From Nocardioides sp. TRM66260-LWL (GTDB lineage Bacteria; Actinomycetota; Actinomycetes; Propionibacteriales; Nocardioidaceae), in assembly GCF_020075545.1 (NCBI RefSeq), contig NZ_JAIQZK010000004.1, positions 1-64,000 on the forward strand: DNA of 64,000 nt. The letters are read 5' to 3'. Below the pieces are notes generated by a model. It worked only from the letters and a program-made list of their open reading frames with translations. It was not told where the DNA came from and searched no databases. Each line of letters begins with the position of its first letter. Within the stretch, counting starts at the first letter, position 1. A program made the translations under genes and the position numbers. Positions 13,708 through 22,858 of the stretch are shown here, piece by piece.

Positions 13708-14981
13708 ACCAGGGTGGTGCCGTGGCGGTCGCGCCTGAATCGGACGCCGTTCGGTGATCGCCACAGGTAGACACCGGGTTGGTCGGGTCCTGCTGGCTTG
13801 TAGCGCCAGCCGTCGTGGGTCTTGTGGCGGTGGTGCTTCCTGCACAGCGGCGCCAGGTTGGACGACGCGGTCGGCCCGCCAGACTCGTACGACTGCACGT
13901 GGTCGGCGTCGCAGGCCCTGGCCGGGCGGGTGCAGTAGGGAAACACGCAGGTGTGATCGCGGAGGATGATCTGCTCGCGGATCAGGTCCGGCACCTCGTA
14001 GGCGTCGCTGTACCGCTCGGCTGCCAGGTCGAGGATCGGCCGGACGGTCACGGTAGTGCCGGCGGTCTGGCACCACGCCTTGATCACATCGACACCCAGC
14101 GGCGACCGGGACGCCTCACTGCGAGCGACGTCGCCCAGCGCGCCGGTGACGGCGTCGACCGAGAGGTGCACGTAGAGCGTGAGGTGTCGTGAGCGGGTCT
14201 TCGTGGTGTTCTCGATCGGAGCGGTGTCGAGCGGAAGAGCCTGCTCGCCACGGGCGAGCATCCCCGCGGCCTTGGCGCGCCGGACGCTCAGCGTGTCCTC
14301 CGAGCCGGCCTTCTTCAGCTGCTCGGCGAGGGCTGCGATGGCACGTTCGAGGTCAGCGGCGTCGGGCTGGTCGAGGATCGCGGACACATCGACCGTCCCG
14401 TCGAAGCCGGTCTGGCCGAGCCACACGTCGAATCGTCGGTGCTCCGCCTCCCGGGCCTTTCGCAGGATCGCGTCCTCGGGGTTCGTGTGCTCCTGTGCCA
14501 GCCGGCAGATGTTGCTGATCTGGGTCCGCGACACCTGGTGGGCGTAGGCGGCGATCCGCGCGTCCACCAGGTCAGCGGCTTCAGCGGAGAGGGGGATGGT
14601 GTCCTCGGTGATCCGGCGGACCTGCCACACCGCCAGCTCGCCGCGCAGCAGCCGCGACCACACCCGAGGCAGCCGTACGCACGCCTCGAGCGCGTGGCCC
14701 ACGTAGAAGGAGCCCGCCTGCTGCGTCATGCCCAACGCGGTGATGAACTCGGTGACCGCGTGCTCCTGCACCTCCGGCGCCCCGGGGCCTGCCAGCGGAA
14801 GCATCATCCCGGTGTCGATCACATACCCAGCTACGTCACCGGACCCGGCCACGTGAGCGATCGCCCAGTCCGCGGCGGCGATGAAGACCTCGCGCTCGGA
14901 CTGCTCAGCGGCAGCCCGCGCAGCCATGGCCGCGCGCAGGGCGTCGCTGTCACGCAGCAGGCGAGGGGTCCGAGAGGGCAT
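13674..14981 (-). CDS. DUF222 / 13E12-type HNH endonuclease
   Basis: A 435-residue protein of the actinobacterial DUF222-HNH family. The N-terminal DUF222 helical region covers about 1-330. The HNH domain is at about 345-400 (DHTCVFPYCTRPARACDADH, then APLCRKHHRHKTHDGW). The C-terminal residues are encoded by the GGTGGTCGAG repeat. ATG 14981 is preceded by TAGAAT-N6, a leaderless promoter overlapped by an SOS box. The M. tuberculosis 13E12 family is likewise known to be LexA-regulated. Repeats flank it on both sides, so it may be a self-spreading element. Its biological role is not established. Confidence 0.9.
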   Translation of the reverse strand: MPSRTPRLLRDSDALRAAMAARAAAEQSEREVFIAAADWAIAHVAGSGDVAGYVIDTGMMLPLAGPGAPEVQEHAVTEFITALGMTQQAGSFYVGHALEACVRLPRVWSRLLRGELAVWQVRRITEDTIPLSAEAADLVDARIAAYAHQVSRTQISNICRLAQEHTNPEDAILRKAREAEHRRFDVWLGQTGFDGTVDVSAILDQPDAADLERAIAALAEQLKKAGSEDTLSVRRAKAAGMLARGEQALPLDTAPIENTTKTRSRHLTLYVHLSVDAVTGALGDVARSEASRSPLGVDVIKAWCQTAGTTVTVRPILDLAAERYSDAYEVPDLIREQIILRDHTCVFPYCTRPARACDADHVQSYESGGPTASSNLAPLCRKHHRHKTHDGWRYKPAGPDQPGVYLWRSPNGVRFRRDRHGTTLVVVEPDPGGRA

Positions 14982-15009
14982 AGCCTGATTCTATGCGAAC
15001 ACGCGTTCG
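14982..15009 (-). promoter_or_regulatory. LexA (SOS) box and leaderless promoter of the DUF222-HNH gene
   Basis: CGAACACGCGTTCG at 14996-15009 matches the actinobacterial LexA consensus CGAACNNNNGTTCG exactly. On the minus strand it is followed by TAGAAT (14993-14988) and six bases to ATG 14981. LexA bound here would block the promoter, and DNA damage would release it. Confidence 0.85.
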
Positions 15010-15212
15010 AAGAGAAGTGGATATCCCCAGATCAGAGGAGGTTTTCGAAGCAGCGACCACAGCCAACTGAGAGAGACGAACGGTGAAGCCGGCGACGGCG
15101 AACGGGGAACACCCGAGGTACCGAGACGGCGAGCGACCACCGAGTGCCATCACCGCGTCAGGGACCACCGCCGACCAGTGAGCCGACCGCGAGCACGGCG
15201 ATCGGGTGCGGG

Positions 15213-15333
15213 GGTCTCGACAAGCTCGACCACCGACATGCGCTCAACCACCGGGGCCGCGCTCGACCACCGAAGCGCGCTCGACCACCGACATGCACTC
15301 GACCACCGGGGCCGCGCTCGACCACCGCGACTC
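15213..15333. repeat. GGTGGTCGAG repeats on the 5' side of the DUF222-HNH gene
   Basis: Six copies of CTCGACCACC or CTCAACCACC occur within 15213-15333. They are organised as two related blocks about 55 bases apart (from 15224 and 15279), each containing GACATGC and GGGGCCGCG spacers. The rest of the 15010-15337 gap holds no gene that I can support. The same motif bounds the other side of the HNH gene. Confidence 0.85.
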
Positions 15334-15337
15334 CCCG

Positions 15338-16543
15338 TCAGAGCAGCACCGCGCCGACGAGGGCCGCGCCGACGACCACCCCCCACGGCGGGCAGCGGAG
15401 GCGCTCGAGCACCAGGTAGGCGGCGAGCGCGAGCAGGGCCGCACGCCACGAGGTGACGCCCTCGGAGAGCACGGGGTCGTAGAGCGCGGCGGCGAGCAGC
15501 CCGACGACGGCGGCGTTGACGCCCATCAGCGCGCTGCGCGCGGGCGCCGACGTGCGCAGCCGCTGCCAGAAGGGCAGGGCGCCGAGCACGAGCAGGGCGG
15601 CGGGCAGGAAGATCGCGAGCGTCGCGACCACCCCGCCCAGCACCCCGTCCCGCAGCGAGCCGAGGAAGGCGGCGAAGGTGAACAGCGGACCCGGCACCGC
15701 CTGGGTGGCGCCGTACCCGGCGAGGAAGTCGGCGCGGTCGACCAGACCGGGGTCCACCAGGTCGGACTGGAGCAGCGGCAGCACGACGTGGCCGCCGCCG
15801 AAGACCAGGGCGCCGGCGCGGTAGAAGATCGCCGCGAGCTCGGCGAGACCGCCGAACGCCGTGCCGACCAGCGGCAGCACGACCAGCAGCGCCGCGAAGA
15901 GGCCGAGGCAGCCGACCGCCAGCCGGCGCGGCACCTCGACCAGCGGCGCGAGGTCCGTCTCCGTGCCCGAGGGGACGAGCGGGCGCAGCAGCACGAGGCC
16001 GAGCAGCCCTGCACCGACGATGAGCAGCACCTGCGTCGCCGCTCCCGGCAGCAGCACGGCCAGCAGCAGGGTGACGACGCCGATCGCCGCGCGCCGCGCG
16101 TCCGGCGTGAGGGAGCGCGCCATCCCGAGGACCGCCTGCACGACGACGGCGACGGCGGCGGCCTTCAGCCCGTCGATCCAACCGGCGCCGGCGAGATCGC
16201 CGGACCGTGCGACGACCAGTGCGAACGCTCCCAGGGCGAGCGCCGAGGGGAGGGTGAAGCCGACCCAGGCGGCGAGCATCCCGAGCAGGCCCGCGCGCTG
16301 CAGCCCCAGAGCCATGCCGACCTGGCTCGAGGCCGGGCCCGGCAGCAGCTGGCACAGGGCGACGACGTCGGCGTAGGCCTGCTCGCCGAGCCAGCGCCGC
16401 CGCACGACGAGCGCGTCGCGGAAGTAGCCGAGGTGCGCGACGGGGCCGCCGAACGACGTCAGCCCGAGCCGCAGGAACACCGCGAGCACCTCGCGGGCGC
16501 TGCCCCGCCCGGTGTGCGCGTCCGGACCGCCCTCCGGGCTCAC
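15338..16543 (-). CDS. chrA: Chromate transporter family protein (ChrA)
   Basis: A 401-residue bidomain CHR-family protein with about twelve hydrophobic segments. The two homologous halves each carry the family signature: LGLTSFGGPVAHLGYFRDAL with LCQLLPGPASSQVGMALG, and AIFYRAGALVFGGGHVVLPL with AVPGPLFTFAAFLG. ChrA exports chromate, probably with protons. GTG 16543 overlaps the stop of the MFS gene as GTGA, so the two are co-translated. No chromate sensor is adjacent. Confidence 0.9.
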   Translation of the reverse strand: MSPEGGPDAHTGRGSAREVLAVFLRLGLTSFGGPVAHLGYFRDALVVRRRWLGEQAYADVVALCQLLPGPASSQVGMALGLQRAGLLGMLAAWVGFTLPSALALGAFALVVARSGDLAGAGWIDGLKAAAVAVVVQAVLGMARSLTPDARRAAIGVVTLLLAVLLPGAATQVLLIVGAGLLGLVLLRPLVPSGTETDLAPLVEVPRRLAVGCLGLFAALLVVLPLVGTAFGGLAELAAIFYRAGALVFGGGHVVLPLLQSDLVDPGLVDRADFLAGYGATQAVPGPLFTFAAFLGSLRDGVLGGVVATLAIFLPAALLVLGALPFWQRLRTSAPARSALMGVNAAVVGLLAAALYDPVLSEGVTSWRAALLALAAYLVLERLRCPPWGVVVGAALVGAVLL

Positions 16544-17760
16544 CGGACCCTCCGCAGGACGCCCACCAGCGCGATGCCGCCGAGCAGGTTCGCGACCAGG
16601 ACGACGCCCACCGCCAGGCCGATGGACCGGTCGTAGGCCGCTCCGATCAGGGCACCGCCGGCCAGCAGCGACGCGCCGCGCACGAAGGCCAGCCAGCCGA
16701 AGCCGACGGCGCGGGAGGCGCCGGGCACGAGCTCGGTGACGACGGCCTTGGCGGTGGAGTCGAGGACGCCGTTGACGACGCCCCACACCGCGATGCCGAG
16801 CAGCACCGGCCACACGGCGTGCGCGAACGCCAGGGCGGATCCGGCCGCCGCCACCGGCACGGCCAGCAGCGTCCAGGGGCCGCGCGCGTCGTAGACGCGG
16901 CCGACGAGCAGCCCCGCGGCGCCGTCGACCGCCATCGCGACGGCGAACAGCAGCGGCACCTGCGGGGCGGTCAGCACGCCGGTCGTCTCGGCGTGGAAGG
17001 CCAGCAGCGGGAACGACACGACGCCCAGCGAGAGGACGCCCAGCGCGGCGGCGTAGGCCCAGAAGAGGCGGGGCAGCGCGGCCGGCGGGGCGGGCGCCGG
17101 GGCCGTCCCCGCGCTCGCGCCGCTCGCCGCGCTCGTCGGCTCCTCCTCGTAGGAGCGCGGGTCGGGCACCCGGCCGCGCAGCCACAGCAGCAGCACCAGG
17201 ACGACGACGCCCGGCACCGCGAGCACGCCGAAGGCGAGGCGGTAGTCGCCGTCGCGCCAGCCCAGGACCGCGGCGAGCAGGAGCGGGCCGAGCACCGCGC
17301 CCGTCTGGTCGAGGGCCTGGTGGACGCCGAACGCGCTGCCCCGACCGGTGCGCGCCGAGGCGTACGACAGCAGCGTGTCCTTCGCCGGCGATCGCACGGC
17401 CTTGCCGAGCCGCTCGGTGCCGTAGAGCAGGAGGGCCGGCACCAGCGCCCCGGTCGCCCCGACCAGCGGCACGCTGAGCACCGTGAGCGCGTAGCCCAGG
17501 ATCGTCCACGTCCAGTAGCGCTGCGTGCGGCGCACCGCGTAGCCCGAGACGACGCGCAGGCCGTAGCCGATCAGCTCGCCGACGCCGGCGACCAGGCCGA
17601 CGACGAACGCCGAGGCGCCGAGCGTGGCGAGGTACGGGCCGATGATGCTGCGGGCGCCCTCGTACACCATGTCGGCCAGCAGGCTCACCACGCCGAAGGC
17701 GACCACGAACCGCCACGGCGTCAGGGCGGGACGCGGGGGCGCGGGCGCGGACGCGGTCAC
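16540..17760 (-). CDS. Major facilitator superfamily transporter
   Basis: A 406-residue protein with about twelve membrane segments, starting FVVAFGVVSLLADMVYEGAR, which resembles the YfkF/YdhP-like branch where MFS proteins begin SLLADM-YEG. The loop RTQRYWTWTILGYALTVLSV and GKAVRSPAKDTLLSYAS lie in the N-half. The substrate is unknown. It starts at GTG 17760 in overlap with the LmbE-like gene and is followed by chrA in overlap, forming a three-gene unit. Confidence 0.85.
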   Translation of the reverse strand: MTASAPAPPRPALTPWRFVVAFGVVSLLADMVYEGARSIIGPYLATLGASAFVVGLVAGVGELIGYGLRVVSGYAVRRTQRYWTWTILGYALTVLSVPLVGATGALVPALLLYGTERLGKAVRSPAKDTLLSYASARTGRGSAFGVHQALDQTGAVLGPLLLAAVLGWRDGDYRLAFGVLAVPGVVVLVLLLWLRGRVPDPRSYEEEPTSAASGASAGTAPAPAPPAALPRLFWAYAAALGVLSLGVVSFPLLAFHAETTGVLTAPQVPLLFAVAMAVDGAAGLLVGRVYDARGPWTLLAVPVAAAGSALAFAHAVWPVLLGIAVWGVVNGVLDSTAKAVVTELVPGASRAVGFGWLAFVRGASLLAGGALIGAAYDRSIGLAVGVVLVANLLGGIALVGVLRRVR

Positions 17761-18596
17761 GGCGCGAGTGTGTCAGGCCGCTCGGGCCGCGCGGGTCTGT
17801 CCGGCCGCTCGGGCCGTGCGGCCGCGGCCATGACGTCGTCGAGCGGACGTCCGCCCGCCACGGCGCCGACCTCGCGGAACCACTCCCGTCCGAGCACGGC
17901 CCGGGCCAGCGGCCCGGGGAGGCGACGCAGCACCGTCACCGTCCGCAGCCCGCGGCCGCCGGTCTGCTGGCTGCCGTGGGCCGCCAGCGCCTCGATCTTT
18001 GCCGGCACGAACGCGCGCACGTCGACCCGGTGCGTCAGCTCCTCGCGGGCGAGGTAGGAGACCGCGAGCCGCTCGAGGTCCATCTCGGGCGCGCCCGGCA
18101 GCCGGTGCAGCAGCCGCGCCGCCCGCAGGAGCAGGGCCCGGTCGACGCTCGCCTCGAGCAGCCGCAGCCGCTGCCCGTCGGCCGCGGCGAGTCGGGCGGC
18201 CGCGCGCGCGACCCGGTGCACGTGCACGTGGTCGGGATGCCCGTAGCCCCCCGACGGATCGTAGCCGGTGAGCACGCCGGCGGACTCCTCCGCGAGCACG
18301 GCGTGCAGCTGGGCGGCCGGACCGTCGACGCCGGCCGCGGCGAACCCGCCGTCGACGTGGCCCAGCGGCACGACCCGCGCGACGCCGAGCCGCGCGGCGG
18401 CCTCCTCCAGCTCGGCCAGCCGTCGACGTCCGAGCTCGGCGCCGCTGCCCCAGGAGGGGTCGGCCAGCCCGGCCGCGCCGTCGGTCGCGGTCACCAGCAC
18501 CGTCCGGTGGCCCTCGGCCGCCGCCCGCGCGAGCGTGCCGCCGGTCAGGAGCGACTCGTCGTCGGGATGCGCGTGGAAGGAGACGAGGGTGGCCAC
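17757..18596 (-). CDS. PIG-L / LmbE-type deacetylase
   Basis: A 279-residue zinc deacetylase. The zinc motif is FHAHPDDESL at the N-terminus, with HPDH at YGHPDHVHVHR. The family includes MshB and Mca of mycothiol metabolism and antibiotic-pathway deacetylases; which of these it is cannot be decided by eye. The start is GTG 18596, directly before the conserved VSFHAHPDD. The C-terminal tail (ARPERPDRPARPERPD) is a short degenerate repeat and likely disordered. It heads the operon with MFS and chrA. Confidence 0.88.
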   Translation of the reverse strand: MATLVSFHAHPDDESLLTGGTLARAAAEGHRTVLVTATDGAAGLADPSWGSGAELGRRRLAELEEAAARLGVARVVPLGHVDGGFAAAGVDGPAAQLHAVLAEESAGVLTGYDPSGGYGHPDHVHVHRVARAAARLAAADGQRLRLLEASVDRALLLRAARLLHRLPGAPEMDLERLAVSYLAREELTHRVDVRAFVPAKIEALAAHGSQQTGGRGLRTVTVLRRLPGPLARAVLGREWFREVGAVAGGRPLDDVMAAAARPERPDRPARPERPDTLAP

Positions 18597-18761
18597 CGGC
18601 CCAGGATGTCGCACGCGGGACGCGCGCACGGCGAGGAGTGGTCCAGTCCACCCGTGCAGGGAGGCCCGCAACACCCGATAGTCAGGTGGCAGACAGATTG
18701 ACGACCCGACACTGAGGTCGAAGTCCCGGGCACCAGCGTCGGCGCCCGGAGGAAGGCACGG

Positions 18762-19901
18762 ATGAGCGCGGCACCCACTCGGGCGCGTGGCGCCGCCTCC
18801 CTGGCGGTCTCCGCTGCGGCCCTCGCCCTGGGGGTCGGGCTGCTCGCCCTGCTGCCCCTGCTGCTCGGCACGACCTGGCGCGAGATCTCCCGGATCATCG
18901 GCGCGGTGCACCCCGGGGTGCTGCTCGGCCTGGTGCTCCTGTGGGCGGTCGGCCTGCTGATCCACCTGCCGGTGCTGTGCAAGGCGCTGCCCGGCCTCAG
19001 CGCCCGCCAGGCCCTCGGGCTCAACCTCGCCGGCTCCGCGGTGACGAACGTGATGCCCGCCGGCGGCGCGGCCGGTGCCGGGCTCGGCTTCGCGATGGCG
19101 CGCAGCTGGGGCTTCACGGCCGAGGCCTACGCGGCGTTCGCCCTGGTCAGCAATCTGTGGAACGCGCTCGCGCGGCTGCTCGTCGGCGTCGGCATCCTCG
19201 GCACGGCGGCGCTGCTGGGCGTCGACCTCCCCGGCGGCACCGCCGGGGTGGCGCTCACCGCGCTCGGCCTGGTCGTCGTGCTCGGCGGCGCCTCGGCGCT
19301 CGCCCTGCGATCCGAGCCCGCCGCCGCGGCGGCCGCCGACCGCTGCGAGCGGCTGTGGCACCGCCTGCGCTCGTTCGGCCCGCGCGGACGTCGTCCGGCC
19401 CCGCCCGTCGGCGGGCTGCGGGCGCGGGTGCTGGCCAGCCGGCGCGACCTGATCGTCAGCGTCGCCGACGGCTGGGCGACGATGACCGTCGCCGTCGTCG
19501 CCTACGTGCTCTGCCAGGGCCTGCTGCTGGTCGCCTGCCTGGCCGCCGTCGGCGCCGACGCGTCCCGCACCGCCATCTGCATCGCCTTCGCCCTCGAGCG
19601 GCTGCTGACCCTCGTGCCCCTGACGCCCGGCTCCGCCGGCCTGGTCGAGCTCGGCGGCGTCGCCGCCCTCCACCTGCTCGGCGTCGACGCCGCGGACGCC
19701 GCCGCCGGCGTCCTGCTCTACCGGACGCTCACCTACGCGGCCGAGATCCCGATCGGCGGCGCCGTCGCGCTGGCCTGGCTGCACGGCCGCCGACGCCGGC
19801 CGCAGCCCCCGGCGCCCGAGCCCGTGGGCCGTCCCGCCGAGGCGGACGGGGCCGCCACGGCCGGGGCCGCCACGACGTCGCCGACGGAGGTCGCCGCATG
19901 A
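18762..19901 (+). CDS. Flippase-like / LPG synthase TM-domain membrane protein
   Basis: A 379-residue polytopic protein of the lysylphosphatidylglycerol synthase TM family. It has LNLAGSAVTNVMPAGGAAGA, the family's conserved loop, and RLLTLVPLTPGSAGLVELGG near the C-terminus. Relatives flip lipid intermediates or form the membrane half of MprF. A GGAGG site precedes ATG 18762. The next gene overlaps by ATGA. With a glycosyltransferase and an MprF-like gene behind it, it probably works on a glycolipid or aminoacyl-lipid of the envelope. Confidence 0.85.
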   Translation: MSAAPTRARGAASLAVSAAALALGVGLLALLPLLLGTTWREISRIIGAVHPGVLLGLVLLWAVGLLIHLPVLCKALPGLSARQALGLNLAGSAVTNVMPAGGAAGAGLGFAMARSWGFTAEAYAAFALVSNLWNALARLLVGVGILGTAALLGVDLPGGTAGVALTALGLVVVLGGASALALRSEPAAAAAADRCERLWHRLRSFGPRGRRPAPPVGGLRARVLASRRDLIVSVADGWATMTVAVVAYVLCQGLLLVACLAAVGADASRTAICIAFALERLLTLVPLTPGSAGLVELGGVAALHLLGVDAADAAAGVLLYRTLTYAAEIPIGGAVALAWLHGRRRRPQPPAPEPVGRPAEADGAATAGAATTSPTEVAA

Positions 19902-20998
19902 GGATCGTCCACGTCACTGACACCTACCTGCCGCGGGTCGGCGGCATCGAGCTGCACGTGGCCGATCTCGCGGCCCGCCAGTCCGCCGACGGGGCCGACG
20001 TCACGGTCGTCACCGCCCGGACGCCCGGCACGGACGCGCGGCCGCACCGCTCGCCCGAGGGCGTCCGGATCGTGCCCGTGCCCAGCGTGCCGGGCGCGCT
20101 CGGCGTCGACCGCCGGCTGCGGCGCGTGCTCGCCGACCTCGACGCCGACGTCGTCCACGGTCACCTCAGCGTCGCCTCGCCGTTCGCGTGGGCGGGGCTG
20201 CGGCAGGCGCGGCGGCCGCGGGTCGCGACCCTCCACTCCATGCTCCCGGCGCACGCCGGGCTGGTGCGGGCCGGCCTGCGGGTCGCGGTGCCGGCCGGGG
20301 AGGTGGCGTTCACCGCCGTCAGCCGGGTCGCCGCCGACCGCCTCGCCGCCGCGCTGCCCGAGGGCGTCGAGGTGGGGGTGCTGCACAACGGGATCGACGC
20401 CGATCGCTGGCGGCTGACGCACCGGCCCACCGGACGCTTCGAGATCCTCGTCGTCGGACGCCTCGCCGCTCGCAAGCGCACGCTCGTCGTGGTCGGCGCG
20501 CTCGCCCGGCTGCGCGACCTCGCGCCCGACCTCGACTGGCACGCCACGATCGTCGGCGACGGTCCGCAGCGCGCCCGGGTCGTCGACGCCGTGCGCCGCC
20601 ACCGGCTCGAGCGCCACGTCCACCTGCCCGGCGCGCTCTCGCGCGAGCAGATCCGCGACCACCTGGCCCGGGCCGACGCGTTCGTCGCCGCGGCCACGCT
20701 GGAGTCGTTCGGCATCGCCGCGCTCGAGGCGCGCTGCGCCGGGGTGCCGGTCGTCGCGATGGCCGCCGGCGGGGTCACCGAGTTCGTCCGCGACGGCGTC
20801 GAGGGGCTGCTGGCTCGCGACGACGCCCATCTGGCGCCTACGCTGCTGAGGCTGGCCCAGGATCCCGCGCTGGCCGCACGGATCCGCCGCCACAACGCCG
20901 AGGTCGCCACCGGCATGGAGTGGACCTCGGTGCTCCGCGAGCACCGCGAGCTCTACGCCCGCGTGCGCGCCGACCACCTCTCGGGAGCCCTGCAGTGA
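19898..20998 (+). CDS. GT4-family glycosyltransferase
   Basis: A 366-residue GT-B enzyme. The N-terminal acceptor domain starts with MRIVHVTDTYLPRVGGIELH. The C-terminal nucleotide-sugar domain has ILVVGRLAARKR, a glycine loop TIVGDGPQR and the EX7E-type segment ESFGIAALEARCAGVPVVAM. Such enzymes transfer sugars to lipids such as phosphatidylinositol or to polyprenol carriers. It overlaps the flippase-like gene upstream and the MprF-like gene downstream, so all three are probably one pathway in the membrane. The sugar and acceptor are unknown. Confidence 0.88.
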   Translation: MRIVHVTDTYLPRVGGIELHVADLAARQSADGADVTVVTARTPGTDARPHRSPEGVRIVPVPSVPGALGVDRRLRRVLADLDADVVHGHLSVASPFAWAGLRQARRPRVATLHSMLPAHAGLVRAGLRVAVPAGEVAFTAVSRVAADRLAAALPEGVEVGVLHNGIDADRWRLTHRPTGRFEILVVGRLAARKRTLVVVGALARLRDLAPDLDWHATIVGDGPQRARVVDAVRRHRLERHVHLPGALSREQIRDHLARADAFVAAATLESFGIAALEARCAGVPVVAMAAGGVTEFVRDGVEGLLARDDAHLAPTLLRLAQDPALAARIRRHNAEVATGMEWTSVLREHRELYARVRADHLSGALQ

Positions 20999-22800
20999 CG
21001 ATGACCGACCCGCGCCCGAGCCGCTCGACGGCTCGCCCCGCCGAGGCCGCCCCGCCGAGCGCGTGCAGCGCGCACGAGCTCACCGGCTGGCGCCGCTACC
21101 TGACCACGCCGCTGGCGATCTCCCGGATCGTCCTGCTGCTCGGCCTCATCACCCTCGGCAGCGCGGCCTCGCCCACGCTGCACGACCGGCTGCGCGCCCT
21201 GGCCCACCTGGTGCCGGGCGCCGTGCCGGCGGCGGCCACCACCGCCGACCTCGCCGTGGCGACCGTGCTGATCGTCGTCTCGCGGGCGGTGCGCCGCGGC
21301 AAGCGTCGGGCGTGGGCGCTGTGCGTCGTGCTGGTCTCGCTCTCGATGGTCTTCGACCTCGCCAAGGGCCTCGACGTGGAGGAGGCGGCGTTCGCCGCGT
21401 TCCTGCTCGCGCTGCTGGTGCTCGGGCGTCGGCACTTCACCGCGCGGCCCGATCCCCGCTCGACCGGCCGCGTGCTCACCGTCCTGCTGGCCGGGCCGGT
21501 CGTCGCCACCCTGCTCGGCACCCTCTGGCTGAGCGTCGACCGCTACGGCCAGGCCCCGGGCACCACGCTCGGCGAGCGCTTCCGCGAGGCGGGCCACGGC
21601 CTGCTCGGCCTCCCCGGCCCGATCCGCTGGACCTCCGAGCGCGCCGACGACGCGTCCGCGATCGCGCTGGCGGTGCTCGGCCTCGCGGTGCTGCTGGTGC
21701 TGCTGCTGGCCCTGATGATGCCGGCCGACGGCCCGCACCCGCTCACCGACGAGGAGGACGCGCAGGTGCGCGGCCTGCTCGCCCGGCACGGCGCGCGCGA
21801 CTCCCTGGGCTACTTCGCCACCCGCCGCGACCGCTGCCTGCTGGCCCTCCCGACCGGACGCGCGGCCGTCAGCTACCGGGTGCTCGGCACGGTCTCCCTG
21901 GCGGCCGGCGACCCGCTCGGCGAGCCCGACTGCTGGCCCGACGCGATCGCCGCGTGGCTGGAGGAGTGCGAGTCCTACGGCTGGTCGCCCGCGGTGCTCG
22001 GCGCCGGCGAGGCCGCCGCCGAGGCGTACCGGCGGGCCGGGCTCGACGCCCTGGAGATCGGCGACGAGGCCGTCCTCGACACCGCCGGCTTCAGCCTCGA
22101 GGGACGCGCGATGCGCGGCGTCCGGCAGGCCGTCACCCGCTGCCAGCGGGCGGGGCTGAGCGCCACCTGCGCGCGCGTCCGCGATCTCGACGACGCCCAG
22201 CGCCGGGAGATCCTCGACTCCGCCGAGGCCTGGCGCGAGGGCGCCGAGCGCGGCTTCTCGATGGCGCTCGACCGCGTCGCCGACCTCGGCGACCCCGAGG
22301 CCGTCGTGGTGTGCGCCCGCGACGCCGACGGGGTGCTGCACGGCGTGCTCGGCCTGGTGCCGTGGGGCCCCGACGGCCTCTCGCTCGACCTCATGCGCCG
22401 CCGCCGCGACTCCGCCAACGGCATCGTCGAGCTGCTCGTCGCCACCCTCGCGCTCGAGGCGGGTGCCCTCGGCGTGCGCCGGGTCTCGCTCAACTTCGCC
22501 GTGTTCCGCGGCGTGTTCGCCCGGGGCGACCGGGTCGGCGCCGGGCCGGTGCTGCGGCTGTGGTGCGCGGTGCTGCGGTGGGCCTCGCGCTACTGGCAGA
22601 TCGAGTCGCTCTACCGCTCCAACGCCAAGTACCACCCGGAGTGGAGCCCGCGGTTCCTGTGCTTCCGGCGGGCCACCGACCTGCCGCGCATCCTCACCGC
22701 CGCGCTGCGCGCCGAGGGCTTCCTGGTGCTGCCCTCGCCGAGCCTGCGGCTCCCGGGCGCGCGACGTCCCGTCACCGAGGGGACGTCGGTCGACGCCTGA
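20995..22800 (+). CDS. MprF-like DUF2156 phosphatidylglycerol aminoacyltransferase
   Basis: A 601-residue protein: N-terminal membrane segments (about 40-245), then a cytoplasmic double-GNAT DUF2156 domain (about 265-580) with CLLALPTGRAAVSYRVLGTV, AAGDPLGEPDCWPDAIAAWL, REGAERGFSMALDRVAD, GLSLDLMRRR and ESLYRSNAKYHPEW. Family members transfer Lys or Ala from tRNA to phosphatidylglycerol and reduce sensitivity to cationic peptides. GTG 20995 overlaps the preceding stop and has GGGAG at proper distance; ATG 21001 is possible. It lacks a fused LysRS, unlike mycobacterial LysX. The flippase half may be supplied by the first gene of the operon. Confidence 0.88.
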   Translation: MTMTDPRPSRSTARPAEAAPPSACSAHELTGWRRYLTTPLAISRIVLLLGLITLGSAASPTLHDRLRALAHLVPGAVPAAATTADLAVATVLIVVSRAVRRGKRRAWALCVVLVSLSMVFDLAKGLDVEEAAFAAFLLALLVLGRRHFTARPDPRSTGRVLTVLLAGPVVATLLGTLWLSVDRYGQAPGTTLGERFREAGHGLLGLPGPIRWTSERADDASAIALAVLGLAVLLVLLLALMMPADGPHPLTDEEDAQVRGLLARHGARDSLGYFATRRDRCLLALPTGRAAVSYRVLGTVSLAAGDPLGEPDCWPDAIAAWLEECESYGWSPAVLGAGEAAAEAYRRAGLDALEIGDEAVLDTAGFSLEGRAMRGVRQAVTRCQRAGLSATCARVRDLDDAQRREILDSAEAWREGAERGFSMALDRVADLGDPEAVVVCARDADGVLHGVLGLVPWGPDGLSLDLMRRRRDSANGIVELLVATLALEAGALGVRRVSLNFAVFRGVFARGDRVGAGPVLRLWCAVLRWASRYWQIESLYRSNAKYHPEWSPRFLCFRRATDLPRILTAALRAEGFLVLPSPSLRLPGARRPVTEGTSVDA

Positions 22801-22812
22801 CGCCCCGGCTCT

Positions 22813-22856
22813 GGAGCAGCGGAGCGGCGGAGCGGCGGAGCGGCGGAGCGGCGGAG
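22813..22856. repeat. 8-base tandem repeat GGAGCGGC
   Basis: One degenerate unit (22813-22820), four perfect GGAGCGGC units (22821-22852) and a partial unit fill the gap between two convergent genes. Copy number of such octamers changes easily between strains. Possible role in termination is unproven. Confidence 0.85.
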
Positions 22857-22858
22857 GG

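Noticed and set aside
11780..13738. A 652-residue plus-strand open frame
   Set aside because: Antisense to the NERD-helicase gene; composition and lack of motifs mark it as a shadow.
15213..15333. Possible CRISPR array
   Set aside because: The CTCGACCACC units are about 10 bases, with spacers of only 7-10 bases, no cas genes, and the same motif flanks the other side of the HNH gene. It is an intergenic repeat family.
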